Source of the DNA: a virus
Virus record (IMG/VR): IMGVR_UViG_3300010334_000061
Span: 1-64,000 of that record
Strand: one strand, 5' to 3'
DNA length: 64,000 bases
Within the stretch, counting starts at the first letter, position 1. Each line of letters starts with the position of its first letter. The notes under the pieces are model-generated. The model had not been told where the DNA came from and did no database searches. It saw only the letters and a program-made list of their open reading frames with translations. Positions 46,492 to 52,943 of this stretch are shown piece after piece. A program made the translations under genes and the position numbers.

Positions 46492-46986
46492 TCAGAACAA
46501 CCTCTCAACAATAATAGCACTACCCATGTCATCACCAAGAGTAAGGTTATCATAATGGGTACGCACAAGACCCTTACGATCCAAGCCAACAATAGCAATA
46601 ATGTTCACCATCATACCAAGCTGGGTTCGGATTTTTTCTAGATCGCTCAAGTCATCCGTACCCTCAGCAGAAGCCAACATACAAGTCAGAAGCATAATCT
46701 GCTCCATACTTTCTTCAACACCAGCAGACACCAAGTCAGCCAACTCAAGCAGTTCATTCATGCTGGTTTCAGGTAGCGCACGGAACCAGTCTCCAATTCT
46801 CACATACGGATTTTTTTGTAAATCCATAGCAAGCAATCTAATAGTAGGCGACACATGGGAAGCCATAGCAATCTCAGAAAGGTTAAGAGAATAACCCTCC
46901 TCGCTAAACTCGATACGAAAATCATCCTCATCCATCACCATTCTCCTTATATCATCATTCTGTCGTTTACGCCAAAGACTAGCCAT
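46492..46986 (-). CDS. Unknown phage protein (164 aa)
   Basis: ATG 46986 overlaps the preceding stop (TAATG). The product MASLWRKRQNDDIRRMVMDE is followed by an acidic helical protein (ETSMNELLELADLVSAGVEE; SMEQIMLLTCMLASAEGTDD), with LGDDMGSAIIVERLF at the end. No family recognised. It lies one base from the HNH gene, which may have inserted next to it. Confidence 0.65.
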   Translation of the reverse strand: MASLWRKRQNDDIRRMVMDEDDFRIEFSEEGYSLNLSEIAMASHVSPTIRLLAMDLQKNPYVRIGDWFRALPETSMNELLELADLVSAGVEESMEQIMLLTCMLASAEGTDDLSDLEKIRTQLGMMVNIIAIVGLDRKGLVRTHYDNLTLGDDMGSAIIVERLF

Positions 46987-47138
46987 TATACCCTCACTGG
47001 TCCAAGATGCCAAGAGGTAGGTGAGTATAGAGATTCTATTAGTCGCCTTGCCTGAAACACATCATTTGCTTGCACAATCACTTCTATCATCGATCCCCCA
47101 ACCTTTGGTGTAATCGTTGCTTTCCATGAACTACTCAT
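46986..47138 (-). CDS. Small protein, unknown function (50 aa)
   Basis: From ATG 47138: MSSSWKATITPKVGGSMIEV followed by a helix QANDVFQARRLIESLYSPTS. The strand-strand-helix arrangement with a final Trp is common in small phage proteins of unknown role. Its start lies inside the end of the preceding small gene. Confidence 0.65.
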   Translation of the reverse strand: MSSSWKATITPKVGGSMIEVIVQANDVFQARRLIESLYSPTSWHLGPVRV

Positions 47139-47298
47139 AATTATCCTCATCATATAAGCCACGCATCTCCATCTGCTCTTCAATCATGGTGAGATAATGT
47201 TCATCATCCACACTGAGAGAGGTAAGTGTTGAGTAAAAGTTGTATGCCTCAAACACTTCACTGTCTGTCATGTTAATGGGATTAAGTCTTATTGTCAT
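47131..47298 (-). CDS. Small acidic protein (55 aa)
   Basis: Encodes MTIRLNPINMTDSEVFEAYN, then SLSVDDEHYLTMIEEQMEMR and an acidic end. It overlaps the next gene start by eight bases. No recognised function. Part of the small-protein operon beginning at 47521. Confidence 0.62.
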   Translation of the reverse strand: MTIRLNPINMTDSEVFEAYNFYSTLTSLSVDDEHYLTMIEEQMEMRGLYDEDNYE

Positions 47299-47302
47299 AG
47301 TG

Positions 47303-47521
47303 TTACCTTATTAAATCAATATACTCGCCAAAGTGTGTGTCAAATACAGCCAGTAAGTGTTCATAATCCCCTGCCTGCATTTCTTCAGTGATCGCTTTCC
47401 AGTCTAAGCCATTGTCCTTAGCAATCTGCTTAGCATAACCAAGAAGTGCGAATGCGTTGCCATCTGGACCCCTAAGATTAATGTAAGGTTTACGTCCCTT
47501 CAAGTCTTCGATAATAGCCAT
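47303..47521 (-). CDS. Small conserved phage protein (72 aa)
   Basis: MAIIEDLKGRKPYINLRGPD, then NAFALLGYAKQIAKDNGLDW and a helical end. The motif NLRGPDGNAFALLG is one I recognise from hypothetical proteins of many phages. GGAG precedes the ATG and a consensus promoter lies 34 bases upstream. First gene of an eight-gene unit ending at 45325. Confidence 0.75.
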   Translation of the reverse strand: MAIIEDLKGRKPYINLRGPDGNAFALLGYAKQIAKDNGLDWKAITEEMQAGDYEHLLAVFDTHFGEYIDLIR

Positions 47522-47554
47522 TCATATTCTCCATTTAGAATTGTATACACTGAT

Positions 47555-47583
47555 ATTATACCTGAATGCGGTATTAATGTCAA
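47555..47583 (-). promoter_or_regulatory. Sigma70-type promoter
   Basis: TTGACA (47583-47578), 17-base spacer, TATAAT (47560-47555). Start near 47548, ATG 47521. Confidence 0.88.
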
Positions 47584-47599
47584 GGGTGTAGTGTATACA

Positions 47600-47770
47600 G
47601 TTACCCCCCCACGATTCAAACCATCTGCCAAGTTTCGGACTTTTAACCCCCCCCCCCTTTGGAGATGGATACTAAAGGTGTAAGAAAATTGGGTGGGGGC
47701 AAGCCGATAGGGACCCGAGCCAAATTTTAGGGGACCCGAATTTAACTTCCCTTTTTGAACCCCTACCCCC
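47600..47770. repeat. Non-coding stretch with C/G tracts and a short repeat
   Basis: The gap 47584-47829 has no credible gene. It holds homopolymer C runs of 7 (47604-47610) and 11 (47647-47657), a GGGTGGGGG run near 47691, two copies of GGGACCCGA (about 47710 and 47741) and further C runs at 47761-47771. Such tracts are absent elsewhere in the window. The C11 run could fold as G-quadruplex-type DNA or RNA on the minus strand. Confidence 0.75.
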
Positions 47771-47829
47771 CTTATGCTCTCAGCGAAAGGTTAGGGTGTT
47801 TCCGCAAAGAAACTATTACAACTTTCTAC

Positions 47830-48030
47830 TCAGCAATCTGGATCAAAATCGTGCCACTCCTGTGCTTCATCAACAGTATCATAGCGAGCAAATGTTTCCT
47901 CAAGAAAATCTACTGCATCATATACTACATCAACAGGCACACTCAGCATAGCAGCAATCTCTGGTACTGTCATATCAGTAGTGCTTAGCAACTCTTCAAC
48001 ATCAACCAAGATATCTTTGAATACACTCAT
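47830..48030 (-). CDS. Small acidic protein, HTH-like core (66 aa)
   Basis: MSVFKDILVDVEELLSTTDM is followed by TVPEIAAMLSVPVDVVYDAV, a helix-turn-helix-like pattern, and an acidic tail FDPDC. It stands alone after its own promoter (48075-48103). It could be a small regulator; no family named. Confidence 0.68.
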   Translation of the reverse strand: MSVFKDILVDVEELLSTTDMTVPEIAAMLSVPVDVVYDAVDFLEETFARYDTVDEAQEWHDFDPDC

Positions 48031-48074
48031 AATTTATTACTCCTCTTTTATCTTTTATCAAACCCAACACTGTT

Positions 48075-48103
48075 ATTATACAGCATTCATAATTATTTGT
48101 CAA
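48075..48103 (-). promoter_or_regulatory. Sigma70-type promoter
   Basis: TTGACA (48103-48098), 17-base spacer, TATAAT (48080-48075). Start near 48068, GAGGAGTAAT before ATG 48030. Confidence 0.88.
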
Positions 48104-48185
48104 ATCAATTTCCGAACAACACTCACATGCTGTTCGCTTCACAATGAGGCACTAGTATATATACCCCCCCATCAGCATTAAGGGT

Positions 48186-48431
48186 TCATCCCTTTCCCAT
48201 GGAGAAAGTCATTAACAGCTGTTGCGCATCAGAAAGGTCTTCCTCAGCAATACTATCAATGTCATTCAGCAACAGCAGCTGCTCTAGCAATTCAACTTCA
48301 CGTTGGTCACTAGTAGATATACCCCTCTTCCAGGAAAGGTACTCATCATAGCCATCAATAGACCACATCTTGTCGAGCAATTTTATTTGCTTTTTATTTA
48401 CGCCTGTTATTGTTACCGAATCTTTGCTCAT
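48186..48431 (-). CDS. Small protein, unknown function (81 aa)
   Basis: From ATG 48431 (GGAG ten bases upstream): MSKDSVTITGVNKKQIKLLD, then WSIDGYDEYLSWKRGISTSD and an acidic helical end. It is soluble and appears last in the operon beginning with the ATPase at 50165. The longer frame to 48485 would add a hydrophobic stretch without a good ribosome site. Function unknown. Confidence 0.62.
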   Translation of the reverse strand: MSKDSVTITGVNKKQIKLLDKMWSIDGYDEYLSWKRGISTSDQREVELLEQLLLLNDIDSIAEEDLSDAQQLLMTFSMGKG

Positions 48432-48526
48432 CTTTGTCTGGCTCCACAAATTAAAAATCAAACCTACTGCCACATTGGCGAACATAAACCACTGTTTTCA
48501 GCCAGTGCGATCACTACTTCCAATGC

Positions 48527-48634
48527 CTACGCTAATGCCAATACCGCCAGCACAAAACCCAATATGGGATACCCAGCGAACACTAAAGCAAGGGCAATGA
48601 TTACGCCCACGACCACGGCATCCCTCTCAGTCAT
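48527..48634 (-). CDS. Single-pass membrane peptide (35 aa)
   Basis: Encodes MTERDAVVVGVIIALALVFA, then GYPILGFVLAVLALA: two hydrophobic stretches separated by GYP. The start overlaps the stop of the upstream gene (ATGA), which is the main evidence that it is translated. Function unknown; small phage membrane peptides often act on host envelope or holin timing. Confidence 0.6.
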   Translation of the reverse strand: MTERDAVVVGVIIALALVFAGYPILGFVLAVLALA

Positions 48635-48861
48635 AAACTACTGCCAATAACGCTACGCTGAACAATATCATAAGTCACCACATCACTCACCTCGTCAACA
48701 AGGTCTTTATCTGCCACTTCACTCTCGTCAATGTCAAAATATTCACGAATGATGGTAAACTTTTCCTGCTCAGCCAGTTCATAGGTTTCATATACACCGA
48801 TAACAGCATATCCGACATCATAATGGCTCTCAGTCAACACATAAACTTGATTGTTACTCAT
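48631..48861 (-). CDS. Small protein, unknown function (76 aa)
   Basis: From ATG 48861: MSNNQVYVLTESHYDVGYAV, then VYETYELAEQEKFTIIREYF and an acidic end. VYVLTESxYDxxxxVIGVYxT is a pattern of small phage proteins of unknown role (beta-beta-alpha). Overlaps the upstream gene by eight bases and couples to the membrane peptide. Confidence 0.68.
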   Translation of the reverse strand: MSNNQVYVLTESHYDVGYAVIGVYETYELAEQEKFTIIREYFDIDESEVADKDLVDEVSDVVTYDIVQRSVIGSSL

Positions 48862-49060
48862 AGTCTTTTTTATCTCCGTATTCTTCATTGTAATCGTAAC
48901 CAGCGTTATAGGCATGAACCTCTGCTTCTGTCAGTTCAGTTACCTTTGGGCTGGTTGCTGTTCCCTGCTCATAGTAATGCGGATCACGTGGGCGACGATA
49001 ATAACTGTCAGCCGAACCACGATCAAACGCACCTCCATGTCTCTTGTCAAAATTTGTCAT
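48854..49060 (-). CDS. Conserved phage protein with HGGxFDRGSADSYY motif (68 aa)
   Basis: The sequence KRHGGAFDRGSADSYYRRPR followed by DPHYYEQGT is a strongly conserved block in a widespread family of short phage and plasmid proteins without known function. The C-terminal half contains EVHAYNAGYDYNEEYGDKKD. Highly polar and Tyr-rich. AAGGAAATAAT precedes the ATG. Confidence 0.8.
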   Translation of the reverse strand: MTNFDKRHGGAFDRGSADSYYRRPRDPHYYEQGTATSPKVTELTEAEVHAYNAGYDYNEEYGDKKDYE

Positions 49061-49110
49061 ATTATTTCCTTATTAAAAAAACAGCCGATACCACAGATTG
49101 GTTTGGCTGC

Positions 49111-49209
49111 TCACAGTCCCATCAGACGCAAGCGCAAGAGCTGTCCCAGTGTAGGTTTCAAGCCCAGTCGTTTGCGTAACAGCTGTCCCAATGTTTTCTT
49201 TTCTTTCAT
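49111..49209 (-). CDS. Small basic peptide with internal duplication (32 aa)
   Basis: Encodes MKEKKTLGQLLRKRLGLKPT and LGQLLRLRLMGL: the unit TLGQLLRxRL occurs twice. A strong ribosome site (AGGGAGGAAAG, seven bases from the ATG) supports translation. It lies between the ATPase gene and the HGGxFDRG gene. Probably an amphipathic cationic helix pair; function unknown. Confidence 0.65.
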   Translation of the reverse strand: MKEKKTLGQLLRKRLGLKPTLGQLLRLRLMGL

Positions 49210-49232
49210 ATCACTTTCCTCCCTTGTTCTTA

Positions 49233-50165
49233 TTAAGCAGTCAACATATAAGTAGCAAGATCTTTCCAGTTGTCATTGCTAGCACGAACCTTGCTAACAG
49301 CGATAAGGGTACGCAGGCTGATTTCCTTCACGTCGTCCTTGATCTCACGAATCAAAGCCAAAGCATCAGATTTGATTGTCTTGCTGTACTCAGGCAGGAA
49401 TTCAGCTGACTGGGCGATAGTTTCCATACGATCAATTTTCTGATCAAGCGACATAGTCAAGTCAATCATCATAGAACGTGAACGAATGGCTTGGTCAATT
49501 TTGTCTTCAGTCATATTGCTAATGAAAATAACACGACCTTCAAAATTGAATGACTTTGGCAGGTCTTCGTCTTTGAAGTCAGCATTCCAGCTGATGATGC
49601 GTTTGCCGTAGCTGTCAAGTGCACCTTTCAACAGGTTCAACGCAACTGGGTCTTTGAGGATAGCATCACAGTCATCAAACACAACGATTGACTTGTTGTT
49701 TTCGAACAGAGTGCGGTACAAACCCTTAGCAGTCGAGAAACCCTTGACCATACGGAAGCACTTACGCATAGACACAACGCTACCTACTTGAAACTCAGCC
49801 AAGTCAGAGATATCGGTGTAGCCTTTGGTTTCCAAAGTCTTAGTCACAGTATAGGTTTTACCCAAGCCACCTTCACCAGTGATAACTGCGGAGGGCTGAA
49901 CACCATCAGCAACCATAGACACGAGTTGCTCAACAAAGGCGAAACGCTGGTTGATACCGAAACGCTGGTCTTTCTTGGCTTTGGCTTCAACAGCACCAGC
50001 AGTGATTTCGTCATAGGACAAGTCCATACCTGTCACTTGTTTGAATTTCCACTCAATGTGGGATTTTTTACCAGTGGTGAAGGGTTTAGCATCACCGATT
50101 TGGCAGGTATATTTGCCAGTGTTTTTGTCGAAATTCACAGTAGTTTTCACGGTATTCTTAGTCAT
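49233..50165 (-). CDS. AAA+ ATPase, unknown role (310 aa)
   Basis: Walker A GEGGLGKT (about residues 100-107) in SAVITGEGGLGKTYTVTKTL, Walker B SIVVFDDCDAIL, sensor 1 VIFISNMTEDKI and arginine finger AIRSRS. The ATPase core is preceded by a 90-residue N-terminal region containing HIEWKFKQVTGMDLSYDEI. It is a compact AAA module like those of phage-encoded chaperone or clamp-loader-like ATPases. The start at 50165 is favoured (AAGGAAC upstream); an in-frame ATG lies at 50183. Fourth AAA+ gene in this region. Confidence 0.8.
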   Translation of the reverse strand: MTKNTVKTTVNFDKNTGKYTCQIGDAKPFTTGKKSHIEWKFKQVTGMDLSYDEITAGAVEAKAKKDQRFGINQRFAFVEQLVSMVADGVQPSAVITGEGGLGKTYTVTKTLETKGYTDISDLAEFQVGSVVSMRKCFRMVKGFSTAKGLYRTLFENNKSIVVFDDCDAILKDPVALNLLKGALDSYGKRIISWNADFKDEDLPKSFNFEGRVIFISNMTEDKIDQAIRSRSMMIDLTMSLDQKIDRMETIAQSAEFLPEYSKTIKSDALALIREIKDDVKEISLRTLIAVSKVRASNDNWKDLATYMLTA

Positions 50166-50201
50166 TTTCAGTTCCTTCTTCATTATCAAGTCAATATAGT
50201 A

Positions 50202-50230
50202 ATTATGCCTTAAAACCGAATTTACGTCAA
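50202..50230 (-). promoter_or_regulatory. Sigma70-type promoter (variant)
   Basis: TTGACG (50230-50225), 17-base spacer, CATAAT (50207-50202). Start near 50195; leader about 30 bases to ATG 50165. Confidence 0.8.
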
Positions 50231-50245
50231 GCACTAAATTCGATT

Positions 50246-50265
50246 CCCCTACTCACAGTAGGGTT
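50246..50265 (-). repeat. CCCTAC/GTAGGG hairpin at stop codon
   Basis: CCCTAC (50247-50252) and GTAGGG (50258-50263), 5-base loop. It overlaps the stop codon of the membrane-peptide gene (50264). Confidence 0.75.
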
Positions 50266-50422
50266 ATTGGTTCATCGCCTTTACGCCAGATGCCAGGATA
50301 GCCAGACCGACCAAGGCAACCAGCAACAGGGGCAACAGCTGGGCATCGGTACAGGTGTCCATGCCACCAACAGCACCGAAAGTCACTAGAAAACCCACAC
50401 CAGCACGAATAGAACCACGCAT
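50264..50422 (-). CDS. Small membrane protein (52 aa)
   Basis: Encodes MRGSIRAGVGFLVTFGAVGG, then a Cys/Asp-containing bend and a second hydrophobic helix LLPLLLVALVGLAILAS. It has its own promoter (50459-50487) and a hairpin over its stop codon. Such single-gene early units in this window carry small membrane or regulatory proteins. Function unknown. Confidence 0.65.
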   Translation of the reverse strand: MRGSIRAGVGFLVTFGAVGGMDTCTDAQLLPLLLVALVGLAILASGVKAMNQ

Positions 50423-50458
50423 AATTAACTCACTTTCTTTATCAATTTCAATACCGTA

Positions 50459-50487
50459 AGTATACCTGAATTACGAATTAATGTCAA
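50459..50487 (-). promoter_or_regulatory. Sigma70-type promoter
   Basis: TTGACA (50487-50482), 17-base spacer, TATACT (50464-50459). Start near 50452; ATG 50422. Confidence 0.82.
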
Positions 50488-50500
50488 TCACTACCTACGT

Positions 50501-50525
50501 ATAACCCTACTGTGTGAAGGGTTAT
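50501..50525 (-). repeat. ATAACCCT/AGGGTTAT hairpin at stop codon
   Basis: An 8-bp perfect stem (50501-50508, 50518-50525) spans the stop codon of the gene ending at 50522. Confidence 0.8.
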
Positions 50526-50881
50526 TTACGGAAGTAGCCATAGGGCAGACCAACCAAAAAGCACAGGTACTCATCGTCGCCATCGCTACCTTCGGCTTCG
50601 TGTACCCAACGCAATGCCATCTCATAGGACTTGGCTCCGCTCATCATCAAATTCTGCATGCGCATTTCAAAGTCATGGGCTGCTGCTTCTTGCGCTACCT
50701 GCTCATCAGCGTAGTTGCGCTGAATGGTAGTGGCGAGTCGTTCAAACTCTTGCTCAAACTGCTCAAGCGACCACTCGGTTGTGTCGATTCCACGAGGACG
50801 GACGCCATACGCATCCTTGTACATATCCCAATACTGACACTGGGCTTGCTCAACAGGGGACATTTCATTCCAACTCAACAT
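50522..50881 (-). CDS. Small conserved phage protein (119 aa)
   Basis: The start at 50881 is chosen because GGAG lies six bases upstream of it; an ATG at 50887 directly abuts that site. MLSWNEMSPVEQAQCQYWDM is followed by DAYGVRPRGIDTTEWSLEQF, a motif I recognise from many short phage proteins, then a helical middle and VGLPYGYFRK. Function unknown. It shares a transcript with the single-pass membrane protein upstream. Confidence 0.7.
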   Translation of the reverse strand: MLSWNEMSPVEQAQCQYWDMYKDAYGVRPRGIDTTEWSLEQFEQEFERLATTIQRNYADEQVAQEAAAHDFEMRMQNLMMSGAKSYEMALRWVHEAEGSDGDDEYLCFLVGLPYGYFRK

Positions 50882-50896
50882 ACTCATCTCCAAAAA

Positions 50897-51025
50897 TTAA
50901 CGTGACAATTCATAGCTGGTTGTCTTGACTGTGTCAACGGCACGATCAAGCACACGTGCCACACCAGCGAAACCGATAGTAGACACAACCACACCAAGGA
51001 TAAAACCGATTACCAATTTAGTCAT
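50897..51025 (-). CDS. Small single-pass membrane protein (42 aa)
   Basis: MTKLVIGFILGVVVSTIGFA is a hydrophobic N-terminal helix, followed by GVARVLDRAVDTVKTTSYEL and a basic end, an architecture common to small T4-like phage proteins of cyanobacterial and pelagic hosts (YtxH-like). It begins the unit after the promoter at 51062-51090. Function unknown. Confidence 0.68.
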   Translation of the reverse strand: MTKLVIGFILGVVVSTIGFAGVARVLDRAVDTVKTTSYELSR

Positions 51026-51061
51026 TTTTTTCTCACTTTCATTTTCAATTTCAATAGAGTA

Positions 51062-51090
51062 AGTATACTAAAAAACCGAATTTCCGTCAA
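51062..51090 (-). promoter_or_regulatory. Sigma70-type promoter (variant)
   Basis: TTGACG (51090-51085), 17-base spacer, TATACT (51067-51062). Start near 51055; the leader shares the TTGAAATTGA-type sequence of the neighbouring copies. Confidence 0.8.
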
Positions 51091-51104
51091 GCATTTTCGG
51101 AAAT

Positions 51105-51125
51105 AACCTTACAACTTGTAGGGTT
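51105..51125 (-). repeat. AACCTTAC/GTAGGGTT hairpin at stop codon
   Basis: An 8-bp stem with G-U pairs (51105-51112, 51118-51125) touching the stop codon of the gene ending at 51124. Confidence 0.72.
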
Positions 51126-51315
51126 ATGCCTGTGGACCAGAAAAGGTAGTTTTACGTGGGAAACCAACAGCAAAGCCAGATGTACCTGTGGAAGCCGAGC
51201 GAGTCGTTTTACCAGACATCCAGCCAGACTTGGGGGTCTTGCGTGGTTTGTACACAGTCACTGTAACGCCATTTTCAACAGTCACAGACAACACATTACG
51301 AGGGATCTTAGTCAT
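51124..51315 (-). CDS. Small basic protein (63 aa)
   Basis: From ATG 51315: MTKIPRNVLSVTVENGVTVT followed by a basic Gly/Ser/Thr tail (VYKPRKTPKSGWMSGKTTR). No function recognised. Single-gene unit between promoter 51352-51380 and a hairpin on its stop codon. The longer frame to 51384 runs through the promoter and is rejected. Confidence 0.62.
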   Translation of the reverse strand: MTKIPRNVLSVTVENGVTVTVYKPRKTPKSGWMSGKTTRSASTGTSGFAVGFPRKTTFSGPQA

Positions 51316-51351
51316 TTTTATTTCCTTTTCTTTATCAATTTCAATACAGTA

Positions 51352-51380
51352 AGTATACCTGAATTCGGAATTAATGTCAA
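51352..51380 (-). promoter_or_regulatory. Sigma70-type promoter
   Basis: TTGACA (51380-51375), 17-base spacer, TATACT (51357-51352). Start near 51345; a 30-base leader leads to ATG 51315. Confidence 0.85.
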
Positions 51381-51395
51381 CCACTTTATTCGGAT

Positions 51396-51416
51396 AACCC
51401 TACTACCTGTAGGGTT
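51396..51416 (-). repeat. AACCCTAC/GTAGGGTT hairpin overlapping the stop codon
   Basis: A perfect 8-bp stem (51396-51403, 51409-51416). The last codons and the TAG stop of the gene at 51403-51642 lie within the hairpin itself. Confidence 0.8.
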
Positions 51417-51642
51417 TTACATCAGCGTGCTTGACGATAATCACTGAGCGATAGCTACCTTCATACTTCATGGGCAGGTCAAGCGTAACAGTCAAAATTG
51501 GACCATCATCGGTGCTGCGGATGTCATCACTACCTACGGTGCCAACGAAAGGAATTCCGTGGTAGCGACCAAACACACGTGCGCCGAATTCATAAACAGG
51601 CTGGTATGCTTTGTTGTTAAAATAATCTGCTAGTGTTCCCAT
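51403..51642 (-). CDS. Small conserved phage protein (79 aa)
   Basis: MGTLADYFNNKAYQPVYEFG, then ARVFGRYHGIPFVGTVGSDD and VTLDLPMKYEGSYRSVIIVK: an all-beta small protein, perhaps SH3-like. Similar sequences appear in many phages. The final residues (VKPYR) are encoded inside the hairpin. It precedes the HNH gene by 13 bases in the other direction of reading. Function unknown. Confidence 0.68.
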   Translation of the reverse strand: MGTLADYFNNKAYQPVYEFGARVFGRYHGIPFVGTVGSDDIRSTDDGPILTVTLDLPMKYEGSYRSVIIVKHADVKPYR

Positions 51643-51655
51643 GTTATGTCCTTGT

Positions 51656-52045
51656 TCAAGCGTAGTTTTTGTAGCGATTCAAATCGCCAGAGAGCCTACT
51701 TTTAATTTTATGACAGATTACACATAATTCTTGTATATTAGAAACTCTGTTGTCAGCATGGTCTCCATTTATGTGATCAATTTCAGTAAGATGCATATCC
51801 TTAGGCAACAGCTTGTGATTGACTGCACATTTAAATCCTAATTTACCATCTGTGTTCTCACAAATTCCAGTACGATATGGAACAACTCCAGCTGCATATG
51901 ATTGTCTATTTTGTTGTGCTTTTTCACAAGAACAGCATATAGGTTTCCAACGATATGTTCCATCTTGATTTTTACGATTCCATGTCACAGGTTTTTTACA
52001 ACCCTTGTTTATACAGATTGGTCTGAATTCTAAAATTTTTGCCAT
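51656..52045 (-). CDS. HNH endonuclease (129 aa)
   Basis: The nuclease core is HLTEIDHINGDHADNRVSNI (about residues 85-104) followed by QELCVICHKIKS, the classic HNH pattern with Asp/His catalysis and the second Cys pair. The N-terminal half has two further Cys pairs (CINKGCKKP; CCSCEKAQQNRQ), likely a zinc ribbon. Stand-alone phage HNH enzymes of this type are usually homing endonucleases that spread between genomes. It lies between early genes without an intron signal. Confidence 0.85.
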   Translation of the reverse strand: MAKILEFRPICINKGCKKPVTWNRKNQDGTYRWKPICCSCEKAQQNRQSYAAGVVPYRTGICENTDGKLGFKCAVNHKLLPKDMHLTEIDHINGDHADNRVSNIQELCVICHKIKSRLSGDLNRYKNYA

Positions 52046-52047
52046 GA

Positions 52048-52257
52048 TTAAACCTTTGAAATTTGAACATCATACGAAACACGATTCATCTTGTGATCGT
52101 AAACATGCATCGTTGAACCGATACCCACTGCGTTGAACATGTTTTCAAACAGCTGGCGCACGACAGTGTTAACACTGACTGAGTTTCCGACGCCACGTTT
52201 GATGGCAGCACCAGATGCATAAAAAGACACACCATTCACAACGACAAGGTATTTCAT
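52048..52257 (-). CDS. Small protein, unknown function (69 aa)
   Basis: MKYLVVVNGVSFYASGAAIK, then a helical segment VSVNTVVRQLFENMFNAVGI and MHVYDHKMNRVSYDVQISKV. Alpha/beta, soluble. ATGA-coupled to the next gene upstream. Function not recognised. Confidence 0.65.
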   Translation of the reverse strand: MKYLVVVNGVSFYASGAAIKRGVGNSVSVNTVVRQLFENMFNAVGIGSTMHVYDHKMNRVSYDVQISKV

Positions 52258-52490
52258 ACAGTTTCCTTTGCTTCCATCATTTCACACAAAATAAATTTTG
52301 CGATATTGATATTCTTGCGAGCTTGGTCAGTTGCTTGAGCATGACCGAAGGACATCAATTCTTGAGCATCGGACAGGACACCCATCGCAACCATTTCAAG
52401 ACCAGACAACTTAGCAGTGATGCTATTCATGTATTGCTCACGGATGTCATCTTGAGTCATACCGTAGCAGTTTTTTTCGAATTCAGTCAT
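52254..52490 (-). CDS. Small conserved phage protein (78 aa)
   Basis: From ATG 52490: MTEFEKNCYGMTQDDIREQY, then LSGLEMVAMGVLSDAQELMS and a final helix. VAMGVLSDAQELM occurs in small phage proteins I recall from T4-like genomes. The extended frame runs into the promoter. It is the first gene after the promoter at 52524-52552. Confidence 0.66.
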   Translation of the reverse strand: MTEFEKNCYGMTQDDIREQYMNSITAKLSGLEMVAMGVLSDAQELMSFGHAQATDQARKNINIAKFILCEMMEAKETV

Positions 52491-52523
52491 TTTTTTCCTT
52501 TCGTTTTCAATCACAATAAAGTA

Positions 52524-52552
52524 ATTATGCCTGAATTCGGAATTTATAGCAA
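52524..52552 (-). promoter_or_regulatory. Sigma70-type promoter (variant)
   Basis: TTGCTA (52552-52547), 17-base spacer, CATAAT (52529-52524). It retains the common leader of the neighbouring copies but is the weakest of the series. Confidence 0.65.
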
Positions 52553-52567
52553 GCACTAAATGTGAAA

Positions 52568-52588
52568 AACCCTACACTCGATAGGGTT
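52568..52588 (-). repeat. AACCCTA/TAGGGTT hairpin
   Basis: A 7-bp perfect stem (52568-52574, 52582-52588). It lies between the zinc-finger gene ending at 52619 and the promoter at 52524. Rightmost copy of the family; the intervening 30 bases are T-rich. Confidence 0.75.
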
Positions 52589-52618
52589 ATTGTAAGTCAT
52601 TGATTTGCTTAGGTTTTT

Positions 52619-52942
52619 TTACGTCCAGATGTCGCCATCAGCGTCCTTCTCATAGCTGAAGCCAATGTCGCTTGGGGGCACCACTCCGTATTCCTCCATC
52701 TCGGCATACAGCTGTGCTTCTGTTTTGCCGTCAGCCCTGCGTTGCTGTGTGATGAGCCAGCGTTGCCTTTCGGCTACTTCGGTTTCGCTATTCATGTGCT
52801 TGCGTTGCGCAGCACGTTTGACTTCTTTCTGTTCTTCCGTATAGGTGCGTTTGTTACCACAACTACGTGAACAATATGGACCACGTTTCCTGTGCTCCGC
52901 ACCACACGAAGGACATTCCTTTAGTCTATATACGTTTGGCAT
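52619..52942 (-). CDS. Zinc-ribbon protein (107 aa)
   Basis: Residues about 9-28 read ECPSCGAEHRKRGPYCSRSC, four cysteines for a zinc ribbon, followed by a basic region KEVKRAAQRKHMNSETEVAE. The C-terminal part is acidic. Start at 52942 (MPNVYRLK) rather than 52966. Possible nucleic-acid-binding regulator; no family named with certainty. Confidence 0.72.
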   Translation of the reverse strand: MPNVYRLKECPSCGAEHRKRGPYCSRSCGNKRTYTEEQKEVKRAAQRKHMNSETEVAERQRWLITQQRRADGKTEAQLYAEMEEYGVVPPSDIGFSYEKDADGDIWT

Positions 52943-52943
52943 T

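Noticed and set aside
46490-46598. Hydrophobic N-terminal extension of the HNH protein
   Set aside because: The extension lies within the upstream gene, in its antisense-free alternative frame, and the ATG at 46490 is the natural start after the neighbour's stop.
48301-48660. Plus-strand open frames of 76 and 115 residues
   Set aside because: They are shadows of the minus-strand small genes at 48186-48634, which have coupled starts and stops.
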